The notes under the pieces were generated by a model. It made no database searches, had not been told where the DNA came from, and worked only from the letters and a program-made list of their open reading frames with translations. Positions 16,004 through 24,496 of a stretch of DNA of 64,000 nucleotides are shown here, one piece after another. The translations under genes and the position numbers were made by a program. Position 1 is the stretch's first letter. Every line of letters starts with the position of its first letter. The stretch comes from Mycolicibacterium hodleri (GTDB lineage: Bacteria; Actinomycetota; Actinomycetes; Mycobacteriales; Mycobacteriaceae): positions 281,334 to 345,333 of the forward strand of contig NZ_JACKTL010000073.1 of the NCBI RefSeq assembly GCF_025822245.1. The letters are read 5' to 3'.

Positions 16004-17455
16004 TCACGTCTCCACGGGCGCGACGCGCCCCGCGAAGCTGACCGCTTCGATGCCGTGATCCCGGGAATCGGCCTCGGCCCTGGCGACCTCGGCGTCGAGG
16101 TCCAACGATCGCGCCATCACCGCGTAGGCCAGCGCCGAGGCGACCAATCCCACGAACAGCGCGACGTCGACGTCGCCCATCGCCGACGCGACCGGGCCGG
16201 TGAACCAGACCGTCACCACGAAGGGGACCATCGCGGCGATGCCGACGAGGTAGGCGACCAGTCCCCGCCAGCCCCACGTGCCGTACACCCCGCCGGGGAC
16301 GAAGATCTCCCTGACCGCGTAGTGGCCGCGCCGCACGAAGTAGTAGTCCACGAGGTTGACCGACGTCCAGGGCACCAGCAGATACAGCAGCACCACCAGG
16401 AAGCTGCCGAAGTTCGACAGGAATTCGCCGGTAGAGAGCATGGCGCCGAGGAGACCCGCGGCGGCGACGACCGAGCAGGAGATCACCCGCAGTCGACGGG
16501 TCGGGCGGACGGCGCGGAACGAGTCGAGCATCGTGATCAACTCCAACGACGCGGCATAGATGTTGATCGTGATGACGGTGACCAACCCGGGCAGCGCGGC
16601 GACCAGGAGCCACAGCCCCGACCCCGGCAGGATGCCGTCGGCCGCCTGGCGCACCGCGTCGAGCGGTGAGGCACCTGCCATCAGTGCCGCCACGAGCGCG
16701 CCGAGCGCCATCAGCCATGCGGCGCCGACGAATACGCCCGTGTAGGTGTAGAACAACGCCTTGCGCGGGCTGGTCTGGGGCGGCAGGTACCGAGAGTAGT
16801 CCGACACGTACGGAGCCCAGCCGAGGGCGTACGCCGCGGCCGCGCCGAACTGGACGAGAAACGCCGCCCACGTGAACTGGCCAAGTCCCAGTTGACCATC
16901 GGGGATGTCCGACCAGATGAGGGCGGCGACGGTGAACACCCCGAAGGTCGCGAGGAACACCCAGGTGAGCCAGGTCTGAAAGCGATGGATCCAGTGATAG
17001 CCGAAGATGGCCAGCGCCAACGCAAGTGCCGTGATGACGACGAACCACAGATCGGGCACGTCTGCGCCCGTCGTCAGCGTCAACACGTCGGCGGCCAGGA
17101 TCTGGTTGAAGACGTTGAAGCCGACGATGCTGAACACCACGACGGCGCAGATGACCACGACGCCGCGATAGCCGAACTGCGCGCGCGACTGAATCATCTG
17201 CGGCAGCCCCAATTGCGGGCCCTGGGCGGAGTGGAACGCCGTGAAGACGGTGCCGACGGCGGTGCCGCTGAGGATTGCGAGCAAGGACGTCAGGAGCGAG
17301 GCGCCGAGCGCCGCGCCGACCATGCCCGTGGCGAGCGTCGTCAGGTTGGCGTTCGACATGAACCACAGCGGGAAGAGAGTCGACGGCCTGCCCTTGCGTT
17401 CGTCGAGCGGAATCCAGTCGATGGACTTGGACTCGATGGCGGGTGTGTCAGACAT
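16004..17455 (-). CDS. NCS1-family permease (nucleobase/hydantoin/allantoin-type)
   Basis: 483-aa, about 12-helix transporter of the NCS1 (cytosine-purine-allantoin-hydantoin) family. The N-terminal pattern PLWFMSNANLTTLATGMVG is characteristic. ATG at 17455 lies inside the end of the upstream nitrilase gene; the GGAGG of that gene's last codons (Gly-Gly-Ile-His-Val-stop) acts as the ribosome site, and the two genes overlap by 8 bp. It is the last gene of a HisD-like/nitrilase/permease unit, so it likely imports the nitrogen compound they break down. Confidence 0.85.
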   Translation of the reverse strand: MSDTPAIESKSIDWIPLDERKGRPSTLFPLWFMSNANLTTLATGMVGAALGASLLTSLLAILSGTAVGTVFTAFHSAQGPQLGLPQMIQSRAQFGYRGVVVICAVVVFSIVGFNVFNQILAADVLTLTTGADVPDLWFVVITALALALAIFGYHWIHRFQTWLTWVFLATFGVFTVAALIWSDIPDGQLGLGQFTWAAFLVQFGAAAAYALGWAPYVSDYSRYLPPQTSPRKALFYTYTGVFVGAAWLMALGALVAALMAGASPLDAVRQAADGILPGSGLWLLVAALPGLVTVITINIYAASLELITMLDSFRAVRPTRRLRVISCSVVAAAGLLGAMLSTGEFLSNFGSFLVVLLYLLVPWTSVNLVDYYFVRRGHYAVREIFVPGGVYGTWGWRGLVAYLVGIAAMVPFVVTVWFTGPVASAMGDVDVALFVGLVASALAYAVMARSLDLDAEVARAEADSRDHGIEAVSFAGRVAPVET

Positions 17456-18257
17456 GAATACCTCCGTAGAGTTCTGGACGCCGATCCGCGAACAAATCGT
17501 TGTGGGCGCCAAGGGATTTGTCCCCCGACAGGTCCAGGACCGCGGTGGCCGTCCCGTCGTCACCCGGCGTTGCGCAGATCCATCCGTCGGCCGACACGAC
17601 GGCGGTGCCACCGGTCCATTCGACTCCGCGCTCGGCGCCGTGGCGGTCCGCGATCACCGTCGCCAGTCGCGACGTCCTGGCGGCAGCCATCGCCTGGATG
17701 GTCTCGGGAGGATGCTCACCGGCCGGTCGTACCACCAAGGGCCAGTTCACCGGCAACGCAAGCACTTCCGCACCCGCCAGTGCCACTCGTCGGGTCAGCT
17801 CGGGGAACTCGCTGTCATAGCAGATGGCCACACCGAGTCTGCCGACGGGAGTGTCGAATACCGCGCCCGCCTGGTCACCGGGGACGAACACGTCGCACTC
17901 GGCGCCCCAGAGGTGCGCCTTGCGGTAGCAGCCCAGCACACCGTCACGACCGATGACGAGCGCCGAGTTGAACAGTCGGCCGCCGGCGATCTCGCAAAAT
18001 CCGACGACCGCCACCGCGTCGGTGCGCAGGGCCCCCGCCAACGAGGTCAGCCTCGGGTCGTCGGCTCGCATCGCGAGCGAGCGCGCCTCGGCCGCATCCG
18101 CGAATACGTAACCGCTGGTGGCCAGTTCGGGAAGTACGATCAGGTGCGGACCCGGCTCCCGTTGGCGCAGCGCGTGCCCGACGGCCGCCAGGTTGGCCGC
18201 CACGTCGCCGATCTCGACGGGAAGGCTGACGGCCGACACCCGCAGCTGGCGACTCAT
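17448..18257 (-). CDS. Carbon-nitrogen hydrolase (nitrilase superfamily)
   Basis: 269-aa amidase/carbamoylase-type enzyme. The Glu-Lys-Cys triad is visible: Glu44 in VLPELATSGYVF, Lys113 in CYRKAHLW and Cys146 in AICYDSEFPE. Members hydrolyse non-peptide C-N bonds (amides, N-carbamoyl compounds). Its ATG overlaps the stop of the HisD-like gene (ATGA at 18254-18257), and its end overlaps the permease start, so the three are translated as one unit. With an NCS1 importer, an N-carbamoyl or amide intermediate is a reasonable guess for the substrate. Confidence 0.85.
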   Translation of the reverse strand: MSRQLRVSAVSLPVEIGDVAANLAAVGHALRQREPGPHLIVLPELATSGYVFADAAEARSLAMRADDPRLTSLAGALRTDAVAVVGFCEIAGGRLFNSALVIGRDGVLGCYRKAHLWGAECDVFVPGDQAGAVFDTPVGRLGVAICYDSEFPELTRRVALAGAEVLALPVNWPLVVRPAGEHPPETIQAMAAARTSRLATVIADRHGAERGVEWTGGTAVVSADGWICATPGDDGTATAVLDLSGDKSLGAHNDLFADRRPELYGGIHV

Positions 18258-19612
18258 CGGCCGCGGGTGACTGCCGGAGTGCCCTCGAAGGCGCCGGAGT
18301 GGCGGCCGATCTCGTCGATGCGGATGGTCGCGGTCGCCTCGTGTGCCGCCAGTCCCTCGAACGCCGAGATGCGTTCGACGGCAGGCGCCAGCGCTGCGGT
18401 CGCGTCGCGCTGCGCGCGCTGATAGGTCAGCGGCTTGAGGAACCGCGACACCGAGAGGCCGGCGTTGTAGCGGGCCGTCTTGCCGGTCGGCAGAACGTGA
18501 TTGGTTCCGGCGATGCCCTTGTCCGAGTAGGCGACCGTGCTCCACGGACCGATGAACAGCGAGCCGTAGTTGCGGAGCTCCTTGAGGAAGTAGTCGTCGT
18601 CCTCGGTCTGCACCTCGAGGTGTTCGGGGCCGAGGACGTCGGCGATGGCCGCCGCCTGGGCACGGTCGCGGGCCACCACCACCGACCCGAAGTCGCGCCA
18701 CGCCGCACCCGCGACGTCGCGGGTGGCGAGACTCTCGAGCTGGCGATCGATTGCCTCGATCACCCTGCGGCCCAAGGACTCCGACGTCGTGATCAACGCG
18801 GCGGGTGAATTGGGGCCGTGCTCGGCCTGTCCCAGCAGGTCGGCGGCGACCCACTCCGGGTCGGCCGTCTCGTCGGCCAGCACCGCGACCTCGGACGGCC
18901 CCGCCAGCAGGTCGATGCCGACTCGACCGAAGAGTTGCCGCTTGGCCTCTGTGACGAAGGCGTTGCCCGCGCCCACCAGCATGTCGACGGGCGCTTTGTC
19001 CAGCAGACCGAACGCCATGGCGCCCAGCGCCTGGACGCCGCCGATGGCGAAGACCCGGTCGGCCCCCGACAGGTACGCGCCGTAGAGCACCGCGGGGTGG
19101 GCGCCGTCGTCCCCCGACGGCGGCGTGCACGCCAGCACGGTGGGCACGCCTGCGGCCTTGGCCACCCCCACGGTCATGAAGGCACTTGCCAGGAGCGGGA
19201 ATCGGCCGGCAGGCAGGTAGGCGCCGACGCGCGTGACCGGAATGTACTGCACTCCGCCCACGACGCCGGGTGCGACGTCGACCTCGAAGTCGGAGAGGTG
19301 TGCGCGCTGGGCGGTGGCGAATCGGTTGGTGCGGTCGTAGCCGAGTTCCAGTGCGGCCCGCACGTCGGCGGGGAGGGCGTCGCCGCTCGTGCGCAGTTCG
19401 GCGGAGCCGACCTCGAGGCCGCCGGTCCAGCCGTCGAGTTCCTTGGCATAGGACCGGACGGCGTCGAGTCCGTCGCGTTCGATGTGCGCGAGCATCTCCG
19501 ACACCCGTTCGACGACACGGGGATCCCGTTGTGCGGGCGGCCCGTCGACGGCGGGCTTCTTCAGCCAGGTGAACGGTCCAAGGGCGCGGGCTTCGTCTGC
19601 GGTGATCTGCAT
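18254..19612 (-). CDS. Histidinol-dehydrogenase-family oxidoreductase
   Basis: 452-aa HisD homologue. The Zn ligand pair QAEHG, the catalytic GPEHLEV, the GTNHVLPTGKTAR loop and a C-terminal EGLAAHEAT are all present, so metal-dependent NAD-linked alcohol oxidation is expected. It is not in a histidine operon; it sits with a nitrilase, an NCS1 permease and a LysR regulator. It is more likely a catabolic paralogue, such as the sulfopropanediol dehydrogenases that share this fold. ATG at 19612 is preferred; a TTG at 19642 is in frame but has no better ribosome site. Confidence 0.8.
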   Translation of the reverse strand: MQITADEARALGPFTWLKKPAVDGPPAQRDPRVVERVSEMLAHIERDGLDAVRSYAKELDGWTGGLEVGSAELRTSGDALPADVRAALELGYDRTNRFATAQRAHLSDFEVDVAPGVVGGVQYIPVTRVGAYLPAGRFPLLASAFMTVGVAKAAGVPTVLACTPPSGDDGAHPAVLYGAYLSGADRVFAIGGVQALGAMAFGLLDKAPVDMLVGAGNAFVTEAKRQLFGRVGIDLLAGPSEVAVLADETADPEWVAADLLGQAEHGPNSPAALITTSESLGRRVIEAIDRQLESLATRDVAGAAWRDFGSVVVARDRAQAAAIADVLGPEHLEVQTEDDDYFLKELRNYGSLFIGPWSTVAYSDKGIAGTNHVLPTGKTARYNAGLSVSRFLKPLTYQRAQRDATAALAPAVERISAFEGLAAHEATATIRIDEIGRHSGAFEGTPAVTRGR

Positions 19613-19678
19613 GCCCAGGGACGGTAGGCCGAATCGCGACAAAGGACTAGATGGGCAACTCCTTCGTCATCCACAGGA

Positions 19679-20641
19679 TTATCCGATATGACGGCGGGAT
19701 ATCTGCGGGACGACGGAATGGCCCCGCCCCACGCCGGTGTCCAACTGCGCCAAGTCGCGGATGGTGTCCTCGGCCAGCCGGGCGAATTCCCGGGTGGCGT
19801 CCGACAGTGGGCGCCCGCGCCGCTGCGCCAGCGCGATGGTGTCGAACAGCGGCTCGGCGAAGGGCACGGTGTGCAGGCCCTGGGGAAACGCCCCGCTCTC
19901 GATGACCGCACCGCTGACCATCGTGTCGCCGACGCCGTCGGCCACCAGCTTCAGGGCCGCCTCGACGTGCTCGATCTCGATCAACGGCTCCAACCGCAGC
20001 CCGGCGAGCTGAGCGCGCTCGGCGAGTTGGCGCCGGGTGGGGTCCTTCCAGCCGTAGTGGGCGTCGTAGAGCACCAGGTCCGTGGCGGCGAATTGGCCGA
20101 TGGTGACCGGACTTTCGGTGCGGGTTGGGTCGGCGCTGACGTAGAACACCTCGTCACGCAACAGCGGGCGGACCGTCAGACCCTCGTCGTCGATCGGCAG
20201 TATCAGCAGACCCGCCTCGATCTCACCGGCCTGAATCGCTGCCGCCGTCTCGGCCGAGTTCTGCCCGACGAGCCGAACCCGCACCTCGGGGTAGCGCGTG
20301 TGGAACGTCTGCACCAGGCTCGACAGCAGGTAGTAGTCGGCGTTGCGCGGAACCCCGAACGTCGCCGTCCCGCCGCCCAGCGAGCCCACCGAACGAACCG
20401 CCTGTGCGCCCCCGTCGGCGGCGAGCACCGACTGCTGCGCGTAGGGCAACAACTCCTCGCCCGCCGCGGTCAGGGCCAGCCGGCGGCTGCCGCGGACGAA
20501 CAGTTGGGCGTCCAGCTCGTCCTCGAGACGCCGCACCAGCTCCGAGATCGAGGCTTGCGCCACCTGCAGCGCGTCGGCCGCGGCCGTGAACGAACCCAGC
20601 CGCTCGGCCTCCACGAACGCACGCAGTTGATTGAGCGTCAC
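19679..20641 (-). CDS. LysR-family transcriptional regulator
   Basis: 320-aa LysR regulator. The winged HTH is at the N-terminus (LNQLRAFVEAERLGSFTAAA, then QVAQASISELVRRLEDEL), followed by an effector-binding domain of the periplasmic-binding fold. The GTG start at 20641 gives the standard lead into helix 1. It is directly upstream of, and in the same direction as, the HisD-like/nitrilase/NCS1 genes with a gap under 70 bp, instead of the divergent layout common for LysR. It probably activates that unit. Confidence 0.85.
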   Translation of the reverse strand: MTLNQLRAFVEAERLGSFTAAADALQVAQASISELVRRLEDELDAQLFVRGSRRLALTAAGEELLPYAQQSVLAADGGAQAVRSVGSLGGGTATFGVPRNADYYLLSSLVQTFHTRYPEVRVRLVGQNSAETAAAIQAGEIEAGLLILPIDDEGLTVRPLLRDEVFYVSADPTRTESPVTIGQFAATDLVLYDAHYGWKDPTRRQLAERAQLAGLRLEPLIEIEHVEAALKLVADGVGDTMVSGAVIESGAFPQGLHTVPFAEPLFDTIALAQRRGRPLSDATREFARLAEDTIRDLAQLDTGVGRGHSVVPQISRRHIG

Positions 20642-20667
20642 CCGATGAGCATAGGGAGACCTCGGGC

Positions 20668-22488
20668 TCAGACCAGGGAGTCGGCCCACGCCCGATGCAG
20701 CGCCGCGTACCGGCCGTCGCCGAGCATCAGCTCAGCCGGCGGGCCGTCTTCGACGATGCGGCCGTGTTCGAGGACCAGCACCCGGTCGGCCACCTCGACG
20801 GTGGACAGGCGGTGGGCGATCACGACCGCGGTGCGATCGGCCAGCACGGTGGCCAAGGCCCGCTGGACCAGCCGCTCGCTGGGGATGTCGAGCGACGACG
20901 TGGCCTCGTCGAGGATGAGCACGGCGGGGTTGGCGAGGAACGCGCGGGCGAAGGCGATCAGCTGCCGCTGGCCCGCGGAAAGCCTGCCGCCCCGCTTGGC
21001 CACGTCGGTGTCGTAGCCGTCGGCGAGTGCGTCGACGAACCGGCTGACGCCGACGGCCTCGGCCGCCTCGCGCACCTCGGCGTCGGTCGCGTCGGGTCGG
21101 CCGAAGCGGATGTTGTCGGCGATGGTGCCCTCGAACATGAAGTTCTCCTGCGTCACCATCACGACGTTCTTGCGCAGGTCGGCCTGCGCCAGGTCGCGCA
21201 GGTCGACGCCGTCGAGGGTCACCGCCCCCGAAGTGGGGTCGTAGAACCTGGCGATCAACTTGGCGATGGTGGTCTTGCCGGCACCGGTCGTGCCGACCAA
21301 CGCCACCGTCTGGCCGGCCGGGATCTCCAGCCGCAGGTCCGGCAGCACCGGGCGCTCGGGGACGTAGGAGAACGTCACGTCGCGAAAGGCGATGTCGCCC
21401 TTGACCGTCGACAGCTCGACCGGCTGCTCGGGGTCTTCTATGCCCGGCTTCTCGGCCAGCACGCCGGCGATCTTCTCCAGGGCCGCGGCGGCCGACTGGA
21501 ACGTGTTGAAGAACTGCGAGATCTCCTGCATCGGCTCGAAGAAGATCCGCAGATACAGCAGGAAGGCGGTCAGCGTGCCGAGCGTCATCTCCCCGTTCAG
21601 CACCCGGTAGCCGCCGTAGAGCAGCACCCCGCCGGTGGTGACGTTGCCGACCAGGCGGACGGCGGGCATGAAGATCGCCAGCAGTTTGAACGCGCGCTCG
21701 TTGACGTTCTTGTAGTCGTCGGCGACCGCGGTGAAGATCTGCTGGTTGCGCGGCTCGCGGCGGTAGGCCTGCACCGCCTTGATGCCGGTCATCGTCTCGA
21801 CGAACTGCACGATGACCAATGCGGCGCGCTCGCGCACCAACTTGTACGTCTTCGCCGACTGGGTGCGGAACCACCACACCAGCAGCACCAGAACGGGGAA
21901 CGCGCACAGACACATCAGGCCGAGCTTCACGTCGAGCACCACCAGCAGCACCGAGGTGCCCAACAGTGTCAGGACCGCGGTGATGAGACCGTCGAACCCG
22001 GTCTGCAGCATGTCTTGGATGGCCTCGACGTCGTTCGTGGACCGCGCCACCACCCGACCCGAGGTGTAGCGGTCGTGGAACGCGACGTCCAGACGCTGGA
22101 AGTGCCGAAAGATCCTGCGGCGCAACTCGAGTAGCACTTCTTGACCGATGCGCCCCGACCGGCGTAGGAAGAACATCCGGCTGGTGGCCTGCACCAGCAC
22201 GACGCCGCACAGCGCCGCCACGATCAGGATCAGTTCACGTGCCGAGCCACCGTCGACGAGGGGCGGGATGCCGTGGTCGATGCCGCGTTGCACCAGCAGG
22301 GGCACCGACAGCCGCGCGGCGTTCTCGGCCACGATGACGATCGTCAGCAGGGCCACCGTCGCGGCATACGGCCGCAGCAGGGCGCCCAACAGGGTCCGCG
22401 CCTCGCGGCGGCGCGAGATCGACTCGTCGATGGGCAGGTCGCCGTCGTCGTTGCTGACGGCGCGACCCCGCCAGTCGGTGGTGCTCAT
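20668..22488 (-). CDS. ABC half-transporter 1 (TMD-NBD), canonical ATPase site
   Basis: 606-aa exporter half: about six TM helices (to residue ~310), then an ATPase domain with Walker A GTTGAGKTT, a signature reading LSAGQ in place of LSGGQ, Walker B LILDEATSSLD with its catalytic Glu, and an intact H-loop IAHRLST. ATG at 22488 leaves a 25-bp gap to the preceding ABC gene; an ATG at 22545 would overlap it by 32 bp and cannot be excluded. It follows a partner whose own ATPase site is degenerate, so the two probably pair as a heterodimer. It would be a lipid or drug exporter; the substrate is unknown. Confidence 0.85.
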   Translation of the reverse strand: MSTTDWRGRAVSNDDGDLPIDESISRRREARTLLGALLRPYAATVALLTIVIVAENAARLSVPLLVQRGIDHGIPPLVDGGSARELILIVAALCGVVLVQATSRMFFLRRSGRIGQEVLLELRRRIFRHFQRLDVAFHDRYTSGRVVARSTNDVEAIQDMLQTGFDGLITAVLTLLGTSVLLVVLDVKLGLMCLCAFPVLVLLVWWFRTQSAKTYKLVRERAALVIVQFVETMTGIKAVQAYRREPRNQQIFTAVADDYKNVNERAFKLLAIFMPAVRLVGNVTTGGVLLYGGYRVLNGEMTLGTLTAFLLYLRIFFEPMQEISQFFNTFQSAAAALEKIAGVLAEKPGIEDPEQPVELSTVKGDIAFRDVTFSYVPERPVLPDLRLEIPAGQTVALVGTTGAGKTTIAKLIARFYDPTSGAVTLDGVDLRDLAQADLRKNVVMVTQENFMFEGTIADNIRFGRPDATDAEVREAAEAVGVSRFVDALADGYDTDVAKRGGRLSAGQRQLIAFARAFLANPAVLILDEATSSLDIPSERLVQRALATVLADRTAVVIAHRLSTVEVADRVLVLEHGRIVEDGPPAELMLGDGRYAALHRAWADSLV

Positions 22489-22513
22489 CGGTTCTCGCTC
22501 TTCGCGCAAGCGC

Positions 22514-24496
22514 TCATCGAGACTTCTCCACTTCCGACGCCGCATGGTCTCGGTCGCCGTCGCGGTCGGCTTCCTGCTCCAGGTAGAGGTGCTCGAGCCG
22601 ACTGCGCTCCTGGTCGCGTTCCCAGTCGCAGTCGCGTTCCAGGTTCTCGTCGAGTTCGTCGTCGGCGGCCAGCAGGTAGCGGTACTCCGGGGCGGTCGCC
22701 AGCAGCTCGGCGTGGGTGCCGACGCGGGTGATGGTGGCCCCGGAGCCCTCCACCCTCTGGAGCAGGGCGACGCGGTCGGCCAGCAGAACCGTCGACGCGC
22801 GGTTGGCCACGACCAACCCGGTCACCGACGACAGGACGCGGCGCAGCGCCTCGGTGACGACGGCCTCGGTGTGCACGTCCAGGGCCGACAGGGTGTCGTC
22901 GAGCACCAAGATGGACGGGGCCGCCAGCAGTGCCCGAGCCAGCGAAAGTCGTTGTCGCTGACCGCCGGACAGGCTCATGCCCTGCTCACCGATGCGGGTG
23001 TCCAGGCCGAACGGCAAGTCGTAGGCGAACTGGGCGGCAGCCACCTCGATGGCCTCGGCCATCTGCTCCTCGGTCGCCGGGTCCCCGGGGGGCCGGCCCA
23101 GCGCCAGGTTCTCCGCCACCGACATCGAGAACAGGGTGGGGTCTTCGAAGGCCGTGGCGACCGCCTTGCGCAACGCCGGCAGGGAGAGCTCGCGGACGTC
23201 GCGGCCGTCGACGAGGATCGCGCCCTCGGTCACGTCGTACAGGCGCGAGAGCAGCGAGACGAGCACAGACTTGCCCGATCCCGTCGGCCCGACCAGCGCG
23301 AGGGTCTCCCCCGGTTCGACGGTGAGGTTGACGTGGCGCAGCGCCCATTCGTCGGAGTCGGGGAACGTGAAGCCGACGTCGACCAGCTCGAGGCGGCCGC
23401 CGCGGGGCACCTCGTGGTGCGGCCCGTCGGTGATCTCGCGGGGCGCGTCGAAGATCTCGACGACGCGGTTGGCGGCCGTCATGGCCTCCTGCGTCATCGA
23501 CAGCAGGAAGCCCAGCGAGGCAATGGGCCACACCAGCGACAGCATCATCGTGATGAACGCGACCAGGGTGCCCATCGTGACCAGTCCGCTGCCCGCGGCG
23601 TAGGCGCCCAGCCCCAGCACGATGATCAGGCTGGCGCTGGGGATCGCCTCCAGCAGTGTCCAGAACTTGGCCGAGACTCCGACCTTGCGCACCTCGGTGT
23701 CGAACAGGGCGACGGCGCGTTGGTCGAACCGGTCGTAGGCGTACTGCTCGCGGCCGAACGCCTTGACCACCCGCACCCCGAGGGCCTGCTCCTCGACGTG
23801 GGTCGCGACGTTGCCGGACTGGTCCTGCGCGGCGCGCGACAACTTGGTGAACTGACGTTGGAAGTGCAGCACGGTGGCGGTGATGGGCACGATCGAAATC
23901 ACCACGACCACACCCAGCGGCCAGTACATGGCCAGCAGGATCCCGGTGACCACGACGATCTGAATGACGTTGAGCAACAAGAACAGCAGCCCGAACGACA
24001 GGAACTGGCGAATGGTGCTGAGGTCGTTCATCACCCGCGACAGCAGCTGGCCCGACTGCCACTGGCCGTGAAACGACATCGGCAGGATCTGCAGGCGCGC
24101 ATAGAGGTCCTTGCGGATGTCGGCCTCGACGCCCATCGTGGCGCGTGAGACCAGCCACCGGCGGATGAACCACAGCACGGCCTCGGAGACCAGCACGGCC
24201 ATCGCGGCCGAGCCCAGCGTCCACAGGTGCTGCTGATCCTGGTGCCGCACGGGACCGTCGACGACGGCCTTGGTCATCAGCGGGATGGCCACCGTGGCAA
24301 CCAGGCTAAGTAGGGCCGCGATCAACATCGAGGTCCACCGCAGCCAGTACGGCTTCAGATAGGGCACCAGGCGCAGGATGTCCGACGACGACCGGATCCT
24401 GCGGGGCGGCGGCGCGACGGCGGGCTCGGACCGCACTCCCTCCTCGTCACCGGTCGTCACGCCTTCTAGGCTCCCATGCTCGACAACCGATTTCAT
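22514..24496 (-). CDS. ABC half-transporter 2 with degenerate ATPase site
   Basis: 660-aa TMD-NBD protein. Walker A (GPTGSGKSV) and the signature (SLSGGQRQR) are standard. Two catalytic positions are altered: Walker B reads LVLDDTLSALD, with Asp534 where the catalytic Glu belongs, and the H-loop reads VANRAST, with Asn565 in place of His. The C-terminus has a charged tail rich in Glu/Arg/Asp. Its ATG overlaps the stop of half-transporter 3 (ATGA). This pattern is typical of the non-catalytic partner in asymmetric heterodimeric exporters, matching the canonical site of half-transporter 1. Confidence 0.87.
   Translation of the reverse strand: MKSVVEHGSLEGVTTGDEEGVRSEPAVAPPPRRIRSSSDILRLVPYLKPYWLRWTSMLIAALLSLVATVAIPLMTKAVVDGPVRHQDQQHLWTLGSAAMAVLVSEAVLWFIRRWLVSRATMGVEADIRKDLYARLQILPMSFHGQWQSGQLLSRVMNDLSTIRQFLSFGLLFLLLNVIQIVVVTGILLAMYWPLGVVVVISIVPITATVLHFQRQFTKLSRAAQDQSGNVATHVEEQALGVRVVKAFGREQYAYDRFDQRAVALFDTEVRKVGVSAKFWTLLEAIPSASLIIVLGLGAYAAGSGLVTMGTLVAFITMMLSLVWPIASLGFLLSMTQEAMTAANRVVEIFDAPREITDGPHHEVPRGGRLELVDVGFTFPDSDEWALRHVNLTVEPGETLALVGPTGSGKSVLVSLLSRLYDVTEGAILVDGRDVRELSLPALRKAVATAFEDPTLFSMSVAENLALGRPPGDPATEEQMAEAIEVAAAQFAYDLPFGLDTRIGEQGMSLSGGQRQRLSLARALLAAPSILVLDDTLSALDVHTEAVVTEALRRVLSSVTGLVVANRASTVLLADRVALLQRVEGSGATITRVGTHAELLATAPEYRYLLAADDELDENLERDCDWERDQERSRLEHLYLEQEADRDGDRDHAASEVEKSR

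Noticed and set aside
18254..19612. Biosynthetic hisD
   Set aside because: No other his genes nearby; context is a nitrilase, an NCS1 permease and LysR, which fits a catabolic paralogue.
20642..20667. Terminator between the ABC operon and LysR
   Set aside because: The 26-bp gap contains no convincing stem-loop followed by T residues.
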